NCBI RefSeq assembly: GCF_039545135.1
Contig: NZ_BAABRU010000002.1
Location: forward strand, 398,502-462,501
Direction of reading: 5' to 3'
Length of the DNA stretch: 64,000 bases
Origin: Herpetosiphon gulosus
GTDB lineage: Bacteria > Chloroflexota > Chloroflexia > Chloroflexales > Herpetosiphonaceae
In this document: positions 44,901 to 53,109 of the stretch, one piece after another
How the letters are laid out: each line of letters starts with the position of its first letter
Numbering within the stretch: the first letter of the stretch is position 1
The notes under the pieces: generated by a model
Databases searched by the model: none
What the model saw: only the letters and a program-made list of their open reading frames with translations
What the model was told of the DNA's origin: nothing
Translations under genes and position numbers: made by a program

Positions 44901-45186
44901 CTTCGGCGACAACTGTCTGTTCTTTTTGCATTTCAGTGAAGAAAATCTCTGAGCCAGTGCTGGTATAGCCGCGCAAATTATTGTGGAGCGATAAAAGGGC
45001 AATATTAACGTCGTTTAAACGCACCCGATAGCTCAGCAAGGTTTCATCACGATCACGCAAACGGTTCATGCCAACCGTCAAGAGGGTTGAGGCAATCAGC
45101 AACACAACCACCAAGACCGCTTGAATGCCCATTAACCAGATAAAGCGTGAGCGTTGTTGATCTGAGCTATACGGGTTAACTAGCAC
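41992..45186 (-). CDS. Hybrid histidine kinase (CHASE3-like, GAF, PAS, kinase, two REC)
   Basis: 1,064 residues. Two membrane helices (about 15-38 and 183-205) bracket an extracellular four-helix CHASE3-like sensor. A GAF domain (about 240-410) and a PAS domain (about 420-540) follow, then HisKA with SHELRTP (His562), HATPase (DSGVGV, GGTGLGLSI), and two receivers with phospho-acceptors Asp866 and Asp988. The start is GTG at 45186, with its ribosome site inside the end of the enoyl-CoA hydratase gene, 3 bases before it. A separate REC gene overlaps the 3' end. It could sense an envelope signal related to the fatty-acid genes beside it; that is inference. Confidence 0.9.
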   Translation of the reverse strand: MLVNPYSSDQQRSRFIWLMGIQAVLVVVLLIASTLLTVGMNRLRDRDETLLSYRVRLNDVNIALLSLHNNLRGYTSTGSEIFFTEMQKEQTVVAEGLQFLLVNPPDPSLPQVAEQIDHWLLNTYQPVLDAVANQEMLLAELTLEQGRPQIEAVVNTTTNLRTELRQRSEAYRNQIDTYNWIKLASIGLLCALIVVSMIVTVRFWRTQQHLIHEIEDKGSQLLQSNHELNFNTNQLSIINSILGVRINESRVLREISDYLVNNPTPNEAYSFVAQTVGNVLNTWCSIALRLPPPREEFLDVVASYHSLPSRQAYIDQMVQTVQFRIDNGLYSPVFTERAPLVELFNVPVEQRHPNYLTNEVREHLEPFTLYSYIAVPIKIQDEAVGLISAASDSPERLFDHDQTLFVRQVADRLAAWLENIQLFYLLKQQANELQTSFDSLDDIVVAYDSRGHQTRINEAGTQFFAGRHFDFLSTNLVWRTAKGNVLGFDEHPIQQALAGTTVRDVEVSLARSDGVPIIHEVSVSPLRSADGSIEGIVLVARDLSARKELDRLKEELVANMSHELRTPLTAILGYSELLLKRRTEVLTPWHTTKIEGIRTGGQRLLSLVNDLLDIAKLDAGRIELQRQTTMINSLLQEQVAILQPMIREKHQTLTLQLGEHLPLLMIDPERIGQAVTNLLSNAIKFTPEQGTITLTSTALIIDEHGQVAWLDQVLATEVPPMLAGQYVLIQVSDSGVGVPAEALVKLWDRFYQVEGGSTRRFGGTGLGLSIVQQLVELHGGRTWATSAGENQGSSFTIMLPVSRGTQFVSLNHGLRRSILVIENDQQTAQNLEEQLQAAGFEVIVAADRHSALAWANKHSPAAITLDLLMPNSESWETLAALREIDHLAQVPVLIASDASVYNELPGVGVSTYVVKPIDSQILIRIIRQLIGAQSQAGFILVVDDDYDMAELLCATLQEHGYVTQASYDGAAALDLIQKGNYPQLILLDLMMPVVDGFQLLEKLRANPETRNIPVIIVTARDLTNEEIRQLRQAAQAIQTKHTLSMRKLVAEVQRFAPLKESDTP

Positions 45187-45189
45187 GAA

Positions 45190-45975
45190 TTATCGTCCTT
45201 TCCACACAGGTGGGCGTTTTTGCAAGAAGGCCTGAAAGCCCTCAAAGCCATCCTCACTATTAAAAATCTCGCGTTGATATTCAGCTTCACGCCGCAGCGC
45301 ATCGGCAAAACTTTGATCATTTTGGGCGGCCAACATCGCACGTTTACCCCGGGTTAACGCCAAAGGAGCCTGTGCCGCAATCGTCGCAGCATAAGCTTGT
45401 ACCTCGTTGGCAAAATGTGCTTCATCAAAGACTGCATTGGCCATACCCCAAGCCAAAGCTCGTTCAGCCTCTACCATCGCCCCGGTAAACATCAATTCCA
45501 TGGCCCGCCCAAGGCCAATCAAGCGCGGCAACGAATAGGTTCCACCGCCATCGGGAATTAAGCCAACTTTGATAAAAATTTCTGAGAAGCGTCCACGGCT
45601 TGAGACCAAGCGCAAATCGCAGGCCAACGCCAAATCCGAGCCAATGCCAGCGGCTACACCATCGACGGCAGCAATCACGGGCCACGACGATTGGCGAATT
45701 GCCAACAGGGTTGGGCCATACGATTCGGTTAAAACCCGATATACATCATTTGCCGTGCCACCAGATTGGAGCGCCGCCATAATATCGGCCCCCGACGAAA
45801 ATGCCCCACCAGCGCCAGCAATCACAATACAACGCGTGCCATCATGCTCGCAAGCCTCAATTTCCGCTCGCAGCGCATCCATGGTTGGCTGATCGACGGC
45901 GTTGCGCACCGCTGGGCGATTAATCGTTAGGGTGGTTACATTGTCGGCTTTGCTAATCAGAAGCGTGTCAGTCAT
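45190..45975 (-). CDS. Enoyl-CoA hydratase/isomerase family protein
   Basis: 261 residues of the crotonase fold. The oxyanion-hole segments are AGAGGAFSSGADI and DGVAAGIGSDLALACDL, and the PDGGGTYSLPRLIG segment follows. The first catalytic glutamate position (usually E/G near IGSDLALACD) and an Asp in IPDGGG suggest a PaaG-like isomerase/hydratase acting in beta-oxidation or phenylacetate-type degradation. AAGGA lies 9 bases before the ATG. First gene of the operon with kinase, receiver and acyl-CoA ligase. Confidence 0.88.
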   Translation of the reverse strand: MTDTLLISKADNVTTLTINRPAVRNAVDQPTMDALRAEIEACEHDGTRCIVIAGAGGAFSSGADIMAALQSGGTANDVYRVLTESYGPTLLAIRQSSWPVIAAVDGVAAGIGSDLALACDLRLVSSRGRFSEIFIKVGLIPDGGGTYSLPRLIGLGRAMELMFTGAMVEAERALAWGMANAVFDEAHFANEVQAYAATIAAQAPLALTRGKRAMLAAQNDQSFADALRREAEYQREIFNSEDGFEGFQAFLQKRPPVWKGR

Positions 45976-46105
45976 TGACGATCTTCCTTTGTGCTAAAGA
46001 ATTTGGTGTTAAACAGCGAGGAAAAGGCAGTGGTTTGGCCTTATCATAGGCCATCTTATGCAACGCGTCAACGCAAGTAGCAACCCCAAAAAATGCCGAT
46101 TCCGT

Positions 46106-46111
46106 TATAAT
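46106..46111 (+). promoter_or_regulatory. -10 element of carA
   Basis: TATAAT about 58 bases before the carA start. No recognisable -35 stands 16-18 bases upstream, so the promoter may need an activator. Confidence 0.5.
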
Positions 46112-46169
46112 ACTCGGTTGGTACTCAGTTTTGGCTGAACCACCCGATTGCTTCTAGCTTGGAGTTGCC

Positions 46170-47300
46170 ATGACACGCGCATTACTGGCATTGGAAGATG
46201 GACGCACCTTTTGGGGGCGGGCTGTCGGTGCACGCGGCGAACGTGCAGGTGAAGTTGTATTCAATACCAGCATGACTGGCTACGCTGAAATTTTGACCGA
46301 TCCTTCGTATCGCGGTCAGTTAGTAACCTTAACCGCCTCGCATATTGGCAATTATGGCATTGATGAGGTTGATCTTGAGGCGGCCATGCCTTGGGCCGAA
46401 GCCTTGATCGTGCGTTCATTTACCGAGCGACCATCCAATTGGCGTTCGCGCGAATCTCTCAGCGAGCTATTAGCACGGCGCGGTGTTATGGCGGTGGCTG
46501 ATTTAGATACCCGGGCCTTGACTCGCCATATTCGGGCAGCAGGGGCAATGCGGGCGGTGCTCTCAACCGAGGATCTTGATCCGGCTAGTTTGGTCGCCAA
46601 AGCCCAAGCCATCCCTGTGATGGAGGGCCGCGATTTGGCCAGCGATGTGGGAACCCAAAGCATCTATGAGTGGAATGAAGGCACGCCTGCCGATTTCACT
46701 ACCTTGCAACTGGCGATTCCTGAGCAATTGCACAATCGCCATGTCGTAGTTTACGATTTCGGGGTCAAACGTAACACCCTGCGGCGCTTGGTTGACCTTG
46801 GTTGTAAAGTCACGGTTGTGCCCAATCGCACTTCAGCCGAAGCGACCCTCGCCCTAAAACCAGATGGCATTTTGATTTCGAATGGGCCAGGCGACCCTGC
46901 GACATTGGAGTATGCGGTCGAAACAATTCGTCAGTTGATCGGCAACGTGCCAGTGTTTGGCATCTGCCTTGGGCATCAATTGATTGGCCAAGCTTTGGGC
47001 GGCACAACCTTCAAATTGCCCTTTGGTCATCACGCTGGCAACCACCCAGTTTGTGATACTAGCACTGGCAAAGTTCGGATCACTGCCCAAAATCATGGCT
47101 TCGCACTCGATCCGGCCAGCTTGCCCAGCGATGTACAAGTGACCGAAGTTAGTGGCAATGACCAAACCTGCGAAGGCTTGCAACACAGGAGCTTACCAGT
47201 TTTCAGCGTGCAATATCACCCTGAGGCTGGGCCTGGCCCACACGATGGCGATGAACACTTTCGGCGGTTTATCAACCTCGTTGATCAACAGCGTAACTAA
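46170..47300 (+). CDS. carA: Carbamoyl-phosphate synthase small subunit
   Basis: 376 residues. Class I glutamine amidotransferase subunit that supplies ammonia for carbamoyl phosphate (arginine and pyrimidine synthesis). The N-terminal CarA domain includes FNTSMTGYAEILTDPSY; the C-terminal GATase has the nucleophile Cys266 (FGICLGHQ), GHHAGNHPV, NHGF and the His/Glu of YHPEAGPGP. GGAG lies 5 bases before the ATG. carB does not follow; an ECF sigma gene does, after a terminator. Confidence 0.95.
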   Translation: MTRALLALEDGRTFWGRAVGARGERAGEVVFNTSMTGYAEILTDPSYRGQLVTLTASHIGNYGIDEVDLEAAMPWAEALIVRSFTERPSNWRSRESLSELLARRGVMAVADLDTRALTRHIRAAGAMRAVLSTEDLDPASLVAKAQAIPVMEGRDLASDVGTQSIYEWNEGTPADFTTLQLAIPEQLHNRHVVVYDFGVKRNTLRRLVDLGCKVTVVPNRTSAEATLALKPDGILISNGPGDPATLEYAVETIRQLIGNVPVFGICLGHQLIGQALGGTTFKLPFGHHAGNHPVCDTSTGKVRITAQNHGFALDPASLPSDVQVTEVSGNDQTCEGLQHRSLPVFSVQYHPEAGPGPHDGDEHFRRFINLVDQQRN

Positions 47301-47320
47301 ATTTCCAAACCGATTGACCC

Positions 47321-47356
47321 AAAACCTCGATAATCGGCGAAATTATCGAGGTTTTC
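47321..47356 (+). terminator. Terminator of carA
   Basis: AAAACCTCGATAAT (47321-47334) pairs with ATTATCGAGGTTTT (47342-47355) around a 7-base loop, followed by CTATTTAAT. A clear intrinsic terminator between carA and the sigma factor gene. Confidence 0.85.
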
Positions 47357-47377
47357 TATTTAATCTCAATTTAAAAC

Positions 47378-47403
47378 TGAACTTTTTAACTTTACCCTCG
47401 GTT
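47378..47403 (+). promoter_or_regulatory. Candidate ECF-sigma (autoregulatory) promoter
   Basis: TGAAC (47378-47382), a 16-base A/T-rich spacer and CGGTT (47399-47403). The AAC -35 core and CG-containing -10 are the usual layout of ECF promoters, and this lies directly before an ECF sigma gene. No good sigma-70 promoter is seen here. Confidence 0.45.
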
Positions 47404-47437
47404 TAGTTCAGCAAGCATGCATGAGGGAAAGCTTCCA

Positions 47438-47965
47438 ATGAATTCATCTGTTATGACAGAATTTCAGCAATTGCACAGCGAAACACTCGAATCATTGCAT
47501 AGTCGCTATCATACAATGGTACTCCGAACTGCCTACTTGATATTGGCAGATTGGGGCCATGCTGAAGATGTCGCCCAAGAAGTTTGGATGCGAGTTAATC
47601 GGGCGTTGATGCGCTTTGACCCTGACCGAGGAGCATGGTCAACTTGGTTGCATCACATCACGGTTAATTGCTGTTTAAGCACCCGCAAACGACTAAGCCG
47701 CTGGCTCGGCGAACAATTGCGGCCTGAGACAGAACAGCCTCAAGCCACGACCCTTGATAATTTGTTGCGCAGCGAGGAGGAGCAAGTTATCTGGAATGCT
47801 ATTGGTAATTTATCGTTGAAATTACGCAGCGTCATCGTCTTGCGCTACTTTCACGACTTAAGTTATGAACAAATCGCAGCTATTTTAGAATGCCCAATTG
47901 GTACAGTGCGGTCGCGTTTACACACTGCCCATGCACAACTACGCAACCACTTGGAGGATGTATGA
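47438..47965 (+). CDS. ECF-family RNA polymerase sigma factor
   Basis: About 175 residues. Region 2 includes ADWGHAEDVAQEVWMRV; region 4 carries the helix-turn-helix YEQIAAILECPIGTVRSRLHTAHAQL. The two are joined by a short linker, with no region 1 or 3, as in ECF sigmas. The ATG at 47438 is chosen because GAGGGA precedes it at normal distance; an ATG at 47417 lacks a site. The stop overlaps the start of the putative anti-sigma gene (ATGA), the standard arrangement for sigma/anti-sigma pairs. Confidence 0.92.
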   Translation: MNSSVMTEFQQLHSETLESLHSRYHTMVLRTAYLILADWGHAEDVAQEVWMRVNRALMRFDPDRGAWSTWLHHITVNCCLSTRKRLSRWLGEQLRPETEQPQATTLDNLLRSEEEQVIWNAIGNLSLKLRSVIVLRYFHDLSYEQIAAILECPIGTVRSRLHTAHAQLRNHLEDV

Positions 47966-49506
47966 ATCACGATCTAGCGGCAGTGCTTGATTATCTTGAT
48001 CAGCGTTTTGGCTCGTCTGATCGGCAAGCTTTTGAAGAACGCTTAGCCCAAGAACCACAGTTACGTGAGTTGTTGGAAAAAACTAAATCCATGCAACGCA
48101 ATTTACGCTCGATCTTTGGTCAGAGCGAGCGTTTAGTTGCACCAAGCCAGAGTCGGCGACGGGTGGCCAAATTTAGCACGTTCAAACACACAATCAATGC
48201 GCTGATGTTGGTTGTGTTGCTTTTAGGTGGGGTCTATTTGAAAAAACAATTTGATCTAGCGCCCCAAATCAGCAACGAGCCAACCTATTTAGCCTTAGCC
48301 AACGAGCAAACATCACTGCCCCAACAACAAATGCTGTTGTTGAAAGGGATTGATCACGAGCAAAATCACTTTGTACGCGCCATGCAAGATGATCAAATGA
48401 TGTGGCAGGCCAACAACGTCGAAGCATTACTCATGGCTGATAATGGTGATCGGATTGAGTTGAGCAAAACCCAAGCGCATTATGTCTTAACCCGGCGGAG
48501 TGGCGACGATAATCCACTCTGGCAACAATCCCTGCCATTTGAACCAGATACAAGCATGATGCTGGGGTTATATCAAAGTTCCGATCAGCAAGAGATTTAT
48601 CTAATAGCCTATACCGAAAAGCAAGCTAACCAACCAGCCAACATGACCCAACCAGTATCGATCATTCCCCACCAACAAACAAATTTAAGCATAGCTTCAG
48701 ATCCAATTCGTCCGCTCGGTGGCACAACTCCAGACTCGATCTCCGATATTTTGGATGATGCCGCCGCTGGTTTGGGTAGTTCAAGCGCAAGCCCAACGAA
48801 CACGCCCGATCCACGGCTTGGCCAAAGTTCTCAGCCTTTAGCGCATCAAATAATGTATGAGCCTCATTATGTGATTATTGATAGCACAAATGGCACGATT
48901 AAACATCCAAATCAGCAATGCGATTGTCGTTATCTCGCGAGTAATCAAACCTTGTATCGCTATGAGCAAGCGTTCCCATTTACCAATTATGTTAATTATG
49001 CAATTTCTGCATCCAACCCCAATCTGCTCAACCTCGTAACTTCTGCTCAAGATGTTATAATCTATGATCTAAAAAACCAAAAAATCCTCAACTCAACCAA
49101 GCTTGCTAGCAATCAACAGCTCAATGATCATTTATATGCTTCACAGCTGCAATTAGGGAGGTTTGGTCAATCTCCTTCGATAAGTCCTGACCTCGATAGG
49201 ATTACTGATATTCAATTTAGTGGCAACCAACAAACAATTATCATTCGTGATAGTACCGAGGATAAAACAACCTTTTATGCGTTTGATCGACTCAGTGGCC
49301 AGCAATTATGGAAACGGTCGATCTTAGCTTCAACCGTGAGTTTTACACCTAATTGGGATGGCACTGAGGTGTATGCGATTCATAGATCAAAACCAACTGA
49401 AGCAGGCAGTTTGAGCACACTCTATACCGTGCAAGCAACGAAAACGACATTTATCGATTACCCGCAGCAACAATTTGAGGAAATAATGATGGTTTACGAT
49501 TTCTGA
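47962..49506 (+). CDS. Putative membrane-anchored anti-sigma factor with large outer domain
   Basis: 514 residues. Cytoplasmic N-terminal ~70 residues (charged helices, no HxxxCxxC zinc motif), one membrane helix (about 77-93) and a ~420-residue extracytoplasmic part with a Ser/Thr/Pro stretch near 270-285 and a C-terminal segment (STEDKTTFYAFDRLSGQQLW) recalling PQQ-type beta-propeller repeats. The role is inferred from translational coupling with the sigma gene and from topology. The ATG at 47962 is in the ATGA overlap. A hairpin follows the stop. Confidence 0.72.
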   Translation: MNHDLAAVLDYLDQRFGSSDRQAFEERLAQEPQLRELLEKTKSMQRNLRSIFGQSERLVAPSQSRRRVAKFSTFKHTINALMLVVLLLGGVYLKKQFDLAPQISNEPTYLALANEQTSLPQQQMLLLKGIDHEQNHFVRAMQDDQMMWQANNVEALLMADNGDRIELSKTQAHYVLTRRSGDDNPLWQQSLPFEPDTSMMLGLYQSSDQQEIYLIAYTEKQANQPANMTQPVSIIPHQQTNLSIASDPIRPLGGTTPDSISDILDDAAAGLGSSSASPTNTPDPRLGQSSQPLAHQIMYEPHYVIIDSTNGTIKHPNQQCDCRYLASNQTLYRYEQAFPFTNYVNYAISASNPNLLNLVTSAQDVIIYDLKNQKILNSTKLASNQQLNDHLYASQLQLGRFGQSPSISPDLDRITDIQFSGNQQTIIIRDSTEDKTTFYAFDRLSGQQLWKRSILASTVSFTPNWDGTEVYAIHRSKPTEAGSLSTLYTVQATKTTFIDYPQQQFEEIMMVYDF

Positions 49507-49538
49507 AGACCCGCTGCTCAACCAAAGCAGCGGGTCTT
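49506..49538. terminator. Hairpin between convergent anti-sigma and amidase genes
   Basis: AAGACCCGCTGCT (49506-49518) pairs perfectly with AGCAGCGGGTCTT (49526-49538), 13 bp with a 7-base loop. There is no long T-run on either side, but its position between convergent genes suggests bidirectional termination. Confidence 0.6.
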
Positions 49539-49548
49539 ACATCCAGCC

Positions 49549-52500
49549 CTAGTTTTTGCTAACAATCGGCGCAGTTATGCGATAAACATTGGCAGTGCTG
49601 GGCACAGTGGCGCTGGCATCAACGCTGCTATGCTCAGGCTCGCGATTATCAACATGATCGATCGCCCGGCTGCGAAAATCGTAGCGATGATTAGGTTGAC
49701 CAATAAACACGGTCGAACTGCTCGGCGGCAGCGTCGTCCAAACATACCATTGTCCATCAGCTTGATCGCGCACGCTAATTTCAATTTGGCGCACACCGCT
49801 ATCAGCATCACTGCTATTCAGATTCAGACGCACGGCTCCACTTGGCTCAAGCGTGGCGCTGCTAATGCTTGAGCTAGGCGGGCTACCATCAACTTGCCAA
49901 CTAAGGCTACGGGTTGCTTCCAAATTACCAGCCAGATCGCGGGCTGCATATTCTAAGCTGAAGTTGCCGCCGCTTGGGGTCAGGGTCAAGCTGCTGCCTG
50001 CATCCTCGGCCCAATCGCTGCCGTTTATCCGCCAACGAATGCTAGCCACGCCCGAACCACCATGATCATCAGCAACGATGGTCATTTGAACATCCGGGGC
50101 AAAATAGTTGCCATAGCGGGTTGCCCCAGCGCCAATATTCACTGGAATCGGGCTGAAATCGCTGCTGCCAGGCGTTTGCCAATCGTAGCTCAACACGGCT
50201 TGAGCAGTGCGCTCGAAATATTTAAAGCCCAGCCGATGTTCGCCAGCATTCAACCAACGCTCGCCAATCACCTCGCGCTCAGGGTGTAGGCCATGGGCCT
50301 CGGCCAACAGCGTGCCATCAATCCAAAGCCAAGCGCCATCATCTGAATTAATCCGGAAGCGATAGATTCCAGCAACAGGCGCGACAAAACTACGGGTTTG
50401 GCGCACAATAAAGCGATCATTACGGCCAAAAATCCCGCTATCAGCCAAATCGAGGCGGGTACCGCTCCAATCAAAGCTGCCCAAAAACGCCCCTTCAGGA
50501 ATCGAAAGTGGGTTAGCAGTTCGCGCCAGAAAATCATCGGGAATTGTGCCCAGCTCATAAACCAAAGCTTGGGGTTGCCAATCGTTATAGATCGACGATT
50601 GGGGAGCATCATTTTCGGGATTGATTGTGATGGTTTGGCTGGCTTGATTTTGGCTGAAATAACGCACATATTCTTGGACCAGCCCTGCTCGCAGGGTTAC
50701 TTGGCGCGGACTGGTGGTATGGTTACGAAAACGCACATAGCCCACCAAATCGCGAGCCTCGCCAGGCCCAAGGTCGCCGCCAATGCTCCAACGCCATGGA
50801 TACCCACCAGTATCACCAGCACAATCGAGCGTCAGACCATCGCCGCCAAGCACCAGCCGAAAACGCCCCGATTCCTTGGGATAGGTCGGATAGGCATCGT
50901 TGCCATTGCCAAGGAAACATTCGCCTTCGTCGTAGGTATAGCCTATAGTGTTATCGTTAGGGCTGCCTGCGTCGGGAGCTTGGGTTTCAATCGCCACATT
51001 GCCAGTGTTGCGTACTCGAAACGTTACTTTGAGCAATTCGCCACCAGCCAAGCTTGTGCGATCATAATTAACCGATTCGAGTGCTACATTGACTTGAGTA
51101 TCTTGTTTGACCCAGCGCACCGTATCGAAAATCACCTTGCGATTGGCACTCAATGGCTCACTGGTCAAATCGGTTAGGTGCACCTCGACTGGCTGGCCCG
51201 ACAACGCCAGCGCATTGGTGGTAATTTCAATCCACTCGGTGGTGGTATCTTGGCTCAACACCCGCTCGCCAATTTGCACGCCATTTTGCCAAATTGTGTA
51301 GCGAGCACTCTGCGTTGCATTGAGTGCTCCACAATTTTGGGGCACATGGGCAAAAATCCGATAATTGCCAGCAACAATATTGGTATTACGCCAGCGACCA
51401 CTATTGCTACTCTCAGCGGGGTCATTCGTGGCAAAAGTGTAAAAAATATGGCCGCCGTCGCCACAATTAGCCTCATACCATTGTGCCGTCGAGCGAATAA
51501 AACTCGATTCCAGATCATCAATCGTCATATCGCCGTTATCGGGCGTGCTGCTCAAACGCGATTGCACCCGCGAACGAATGGTTGGCAATAAGCCATAGAG
51601 ATTATTCCCCGGGCAGGAAGTATAGCCAACTGGATCATTCGCGACATCGCGATGACCTGCAATATTGGGCGTAATCGCTCCAGCATTGCCGCAATAGCGC
51701 GAAATATCGCAGCCATAGTAATACGAACGGCCCAACGGATCGATCCCACGTTGCTCGGCTTTCCATGCCAACAATTCAACCAAGCTATTTTGGGCAGTGC
51801 TGGTTGGCGGCACGCTGGCGTAGGTTCCGACCATCGAAACGCCCATCGAACCATAATTACCAGTATCGTGAAATGCCACCGCATTATCGCCACCAGCCCG
51901 ACCCTCGAAAATCGTGCCATCGGGCGCAATCAGGTAGTTATAGCCAATATCGCCCCAACCCCGGGTAAAGGTATGAAACGACCAAATCGCCCGAATCCGA
52001 TCGCCCCACCAGCCTTCGCTCCCGCCCAAGCTATTGGCATCAGCGGTATGGTGCACGACCAAATGGGTCACTGGATAGTAGGCTGGGGGCACACGGCTGC
52101 CTTGGCCATCAGGGCTACCCCAACCAGTGCGACTAACCACGGGCGGTTTAGCAACATCGGTTGCTCGTTCAGCAGTTGTTTCAGGTACAACGGGGGTTAA
52201 TGCACCAACATCGACGCTATGCACCTGCAATTCGCGCAGGGTTGGCAAACTACCATCGGGAGCCGGCCCAAACTCAATTTTAGCTTGCCACCAAGTTGCC
52301 ACGCCAGCAAAGAGCGGCGAACCCCAATGCAAATCGGCGGCATCGCGCTCATCCAAAAAATCGTGTGATTCTTCAATTAAGCCCCAGCGCGACCAGCTAT
52401 TGCCATCGCTGGAAACCCGCAGTGAAATTTGCAAAGTTGCCGAAAGCGGCACATCGGCTCGCCATGCTGCCAATAAATCACTAAATTGATTGACCTGTTG

Positions 52501-52767
52501 CGGCACCGTGATTAACATTCCGCCAGCAGGTTCAGGCCGAATTCCATCTGGTGTGATGCGAGTACGCTGCCCATTGCCACGGCCCAAGGCGTTGGTATCC
52601 AGAACGGTCGTCACTGGCTCGAATGCTGCCGAACGGCGTTCGCCAGTTTGGGCTGAAGCCGCAACCACAAACAATGCCGTAATAATGGCCGCAGGCCAAG
52701 CCAGCCAACGCAATGGCTGGCGAATGGTACGCACTAACGCAACCCACCAAAATGCTACTTGGTTCAT
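49549..52767 (-). CDS. Secreted PGRP/amidase_2 protein with PA14-like and C-terminal beta domains
   Basis: About 1,072 residues. Signal/anchor helix near 20-40 (WPAAIITALFVVAASAQ), then an N-terminal beta domain, a PGRP/N-acetylmuramoyl-L-alanine amidase domain (RTGWGSPDG, the zinc-ligand strand VVHHTA, GYNYLIAPDGTIFEGR, AGHRDVANDPVGYTSCPG), a golvesin/Xly-like carbohydrate-binding segment (about 430-555), a CARDB-like region, a PA14 domain (about 740-870; FRINSDDGAWLWIDG) and Ig-like repeats at the end. It should bind and cut peptidoglycan outside the cell. The ATG at 52767 follows GGGGG by 5 bases. In a predatory/filamentous bacterium it could serve lysis of prey or wall remodelling; that is inference. 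Confidence 0.85.
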   Translation of the reverse strand: MNQVAFWWVALVRTIRQPLRWLAWPAAIITALFVVAASAQTGERRSAAFEPVTTVLDTNALGRGNGQRTRITPDGIRPEPAGGMLITVPQQVNQFSDLLAAWRADVPLSATLQISLRVSSDGNSWSRWGLIEESHDFLDERDAADLHWGSPLFAGVATWWQAKIEFGPAPDGSLPTLRELQVHSVDVGALTPVVPETTAERATDVAKPPVVSRTGWGSPDGQGSRVPPAYYPVTHLVVHHTADANSLGGSEGWWGDRIRAIWSFHTFTRGWGDIGYNYLIAPDGTIFEGRAGGDNAVAFHDTGNYGSMGVSMVGTYASVPPTSTAQNSLVELLAWKAEQRGIDPLGRSYYYGCDISRYCGNAGAITPNIAGHRDVANDPVGYTSCPGNNLYGLLPTIRSRVQSRLSSTPDNGDMTIDDLESSFIRSTAQWYEANCGDGGHIFYTFATNDPAESSNSGRWRNTNIVAGNYRIFAHVPQNCGALNATQSARYTIWQNGVQIGERVLSQDTTTEWIEITTNALALSGQPVEVHLTDLTSEPLSANRKVIFDTVRWVKQDTQVNVALESVNYDRTSLAGGELLKVTFRVRNTGNVAIETQAPDAGSPNDNTIGYTYDEGECFLGNGNDAYPTYPKESGRFRLVLGGDGLTLDCAGDTGGYPWRWSIGGDLGPGEARDLVGYVRFRNHTTSPRQVTLRAGLVQEYVRYFSQNQASQTITINPENDAPQSSIYNDWQPQALVYELGTIPDDFLARTANPLSIPEGAFLGSFDWSGTRLDLADSGIFGRNDRFIVRQTRSFVAPVAGIYRFRINSDDGAWLWIDGTLLAEAHGLHPEREVIGERWLNAGEHRLGFKYFERTAQAVLSYDWQTPGSSDFSPIPVNIGAGATRYGNYFAPDVQMTIVADDHGGSGVASIRWRINGSDWAEDAGSSLTLTPSGGNFSLEYAARDLAGNLEATRSLSWQVDGSPPSSSISSATLEPSGAVRLNLNSSDADSGVRQIEISVRDQADGQWYVWTTLPPSSSTVFIGQPNHRYDFRSRAIDHVDNREPEHSSVDASATVPSTANVYRITAPIVSKN

Positions 52768-52859
52768 CGCAACCCCCAAAACTAGGTTAAATCGTAGCTG
52801 TTGCTACAAACAGTAGCATGAGCCTTGCAGCAAAAGCAGCCTTTTAAATGACAATCGGA

Positions 52860-53100
52860 TGACAAGGGGGAGAATATAGAACATAGAGCATAGAGTATAG
52901 AACATAAGGCATTTAACGCAGAGCAATCGACGGCTATTGGCTTTGGACTATAGGCTATCGGAACAATTGTTGGTATCTATATAATCTATTGAGCCTATAG
53001 CCTATAGCCACTTTTCCTTCGTATACCTTCGTGCCCTTCGTGGATCAAAAAGAGAATCAGGCCATGCAGCCCGATCCCCAATAACCGATCCCCGATCTCC
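52860..53100. repeat. Intergenic mosaic of dispersed short repeats
   Basis: The 342-base gap holds ATAGAACATAGAGCATAGAG (near 52877), AGGCATTTAACGCAGAGCAAT (near 52908), a hairpin-prone CTATAGGCTATCGG / GAGCCTATAGCCTATAG region (52950-53010), CCTTCGTGCCCTTCGTGGATC (near 53027) and CCGATCCCCAATAACCGATCCCCG (near 53078). These words recur at 19.2 and 39.8 kb. No gene. Confidence 0.6.
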
Positions 53101-53109
53101 GAATTTCAA

